5,463 nucleotides of DNA from Marinilabilia sp. UBA5340 (GTDB lineage Bacteria > Bacteroidota > Bacteroidia > Bacteroidales > Marinilabiliaceae). A program made the translations under genes and the position numbers. Below, piece by piece: positions 5,449-5,463 of the stretch. Location: contig DHQK01000265.1 of the NCBI GenBank assembly GCA_002411085.1, positions 1 through 5,463 on the forward strand. The letters run 5' to 3'. A model generated the notes under the pieces. It made no database searches. It had not been told where the DNA came from and saw only the letters and a list, made by a program, of their open reading frames with translations. How positions within the stretch are numbered: the stretch's first letter is position 1; each line of letters starts with the position of its first letter.

Positions 5449-5463
5449 TACCCCCTAAATCCC
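5449..5463. other. Start of a C-rich intergenic stretch cut by the window end
   Basis: After the last stop codon the sequence reads ACCCCCTAAATCCC and ends. C-rich runs of this form, often followed by a matching GGGG arm, are frequent in Bacteroidota intergenic DNA and can form terminator-like or repeat hairpins. Only the left part would be visible here, so this is a suggestion only. Confidence 0.25.

Overview
The window carries five genes, all on the + strand, in a compact array that reads as a sugar-acid (hexuronate/aldonate) catabolic operon from a member of the Bacteroidota. The phylum call is inference. It rests on the absence of Shine-Dalgarno sequences before any start codon, A-rich leaders immediately before the ATGs, moderate GC content, and the look of the proteins (for example the FEWVNRGDFA version of the KDPG aldolase active site). 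I cannot name a genus.

Layout. Positions 1-236 hold no gene. Most of this stretch (1-179) folds into a nested imperfect inverted repeat that resembles a foldback/MITE-like element. Next come a 2-keto-3-deoxygluconate (KDG) kinase (237-1271), a 172-bp gap that opens with a period-7 tandem repeat overlapping the kinase stop codon, and a KDPG aldolase (1444-2118). An SDR oxidoreductase of the UxuB-like D-mannonate/fructuronate type (2121-2975) follows only 2 bp later. A second, divergent PfkB kinase (ATG at 3051, ending 4130) and a LarA/DUF2088-type nickel-pincer racemase/epimerase homologue (4173-5447) complete the array. The last 16 bases begin a C-rich stretch that is cut by the window edge.

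How the genes fit together. The SDR would interconvert D-fructuronate and D-mannonate. A dehydratase that is not in the window (UxuA type) would turn mannonate into KDG. The first kinase would make KDPG, and the aldolase would split it into pyruvate and glyceraldehyde-3-phosphate. The LarA-like protein is the least expected member. It keeps the metal/cofactor residues of lactate racemase at the right spacing but lacks the usual substrate-contact motif. LarA-family enzymes include aldonate C2-epimerases, so its position suggests epimerisation of a sugar acid (for example gluconate/mannonate) rather than lactate racemisation. The second kinase keeps its catalytic motif but has lost most of the expected KDG-contact residues, so its substrate may differ. 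These two genes together are the part of the window most likely to hold undescribed biochemistry.
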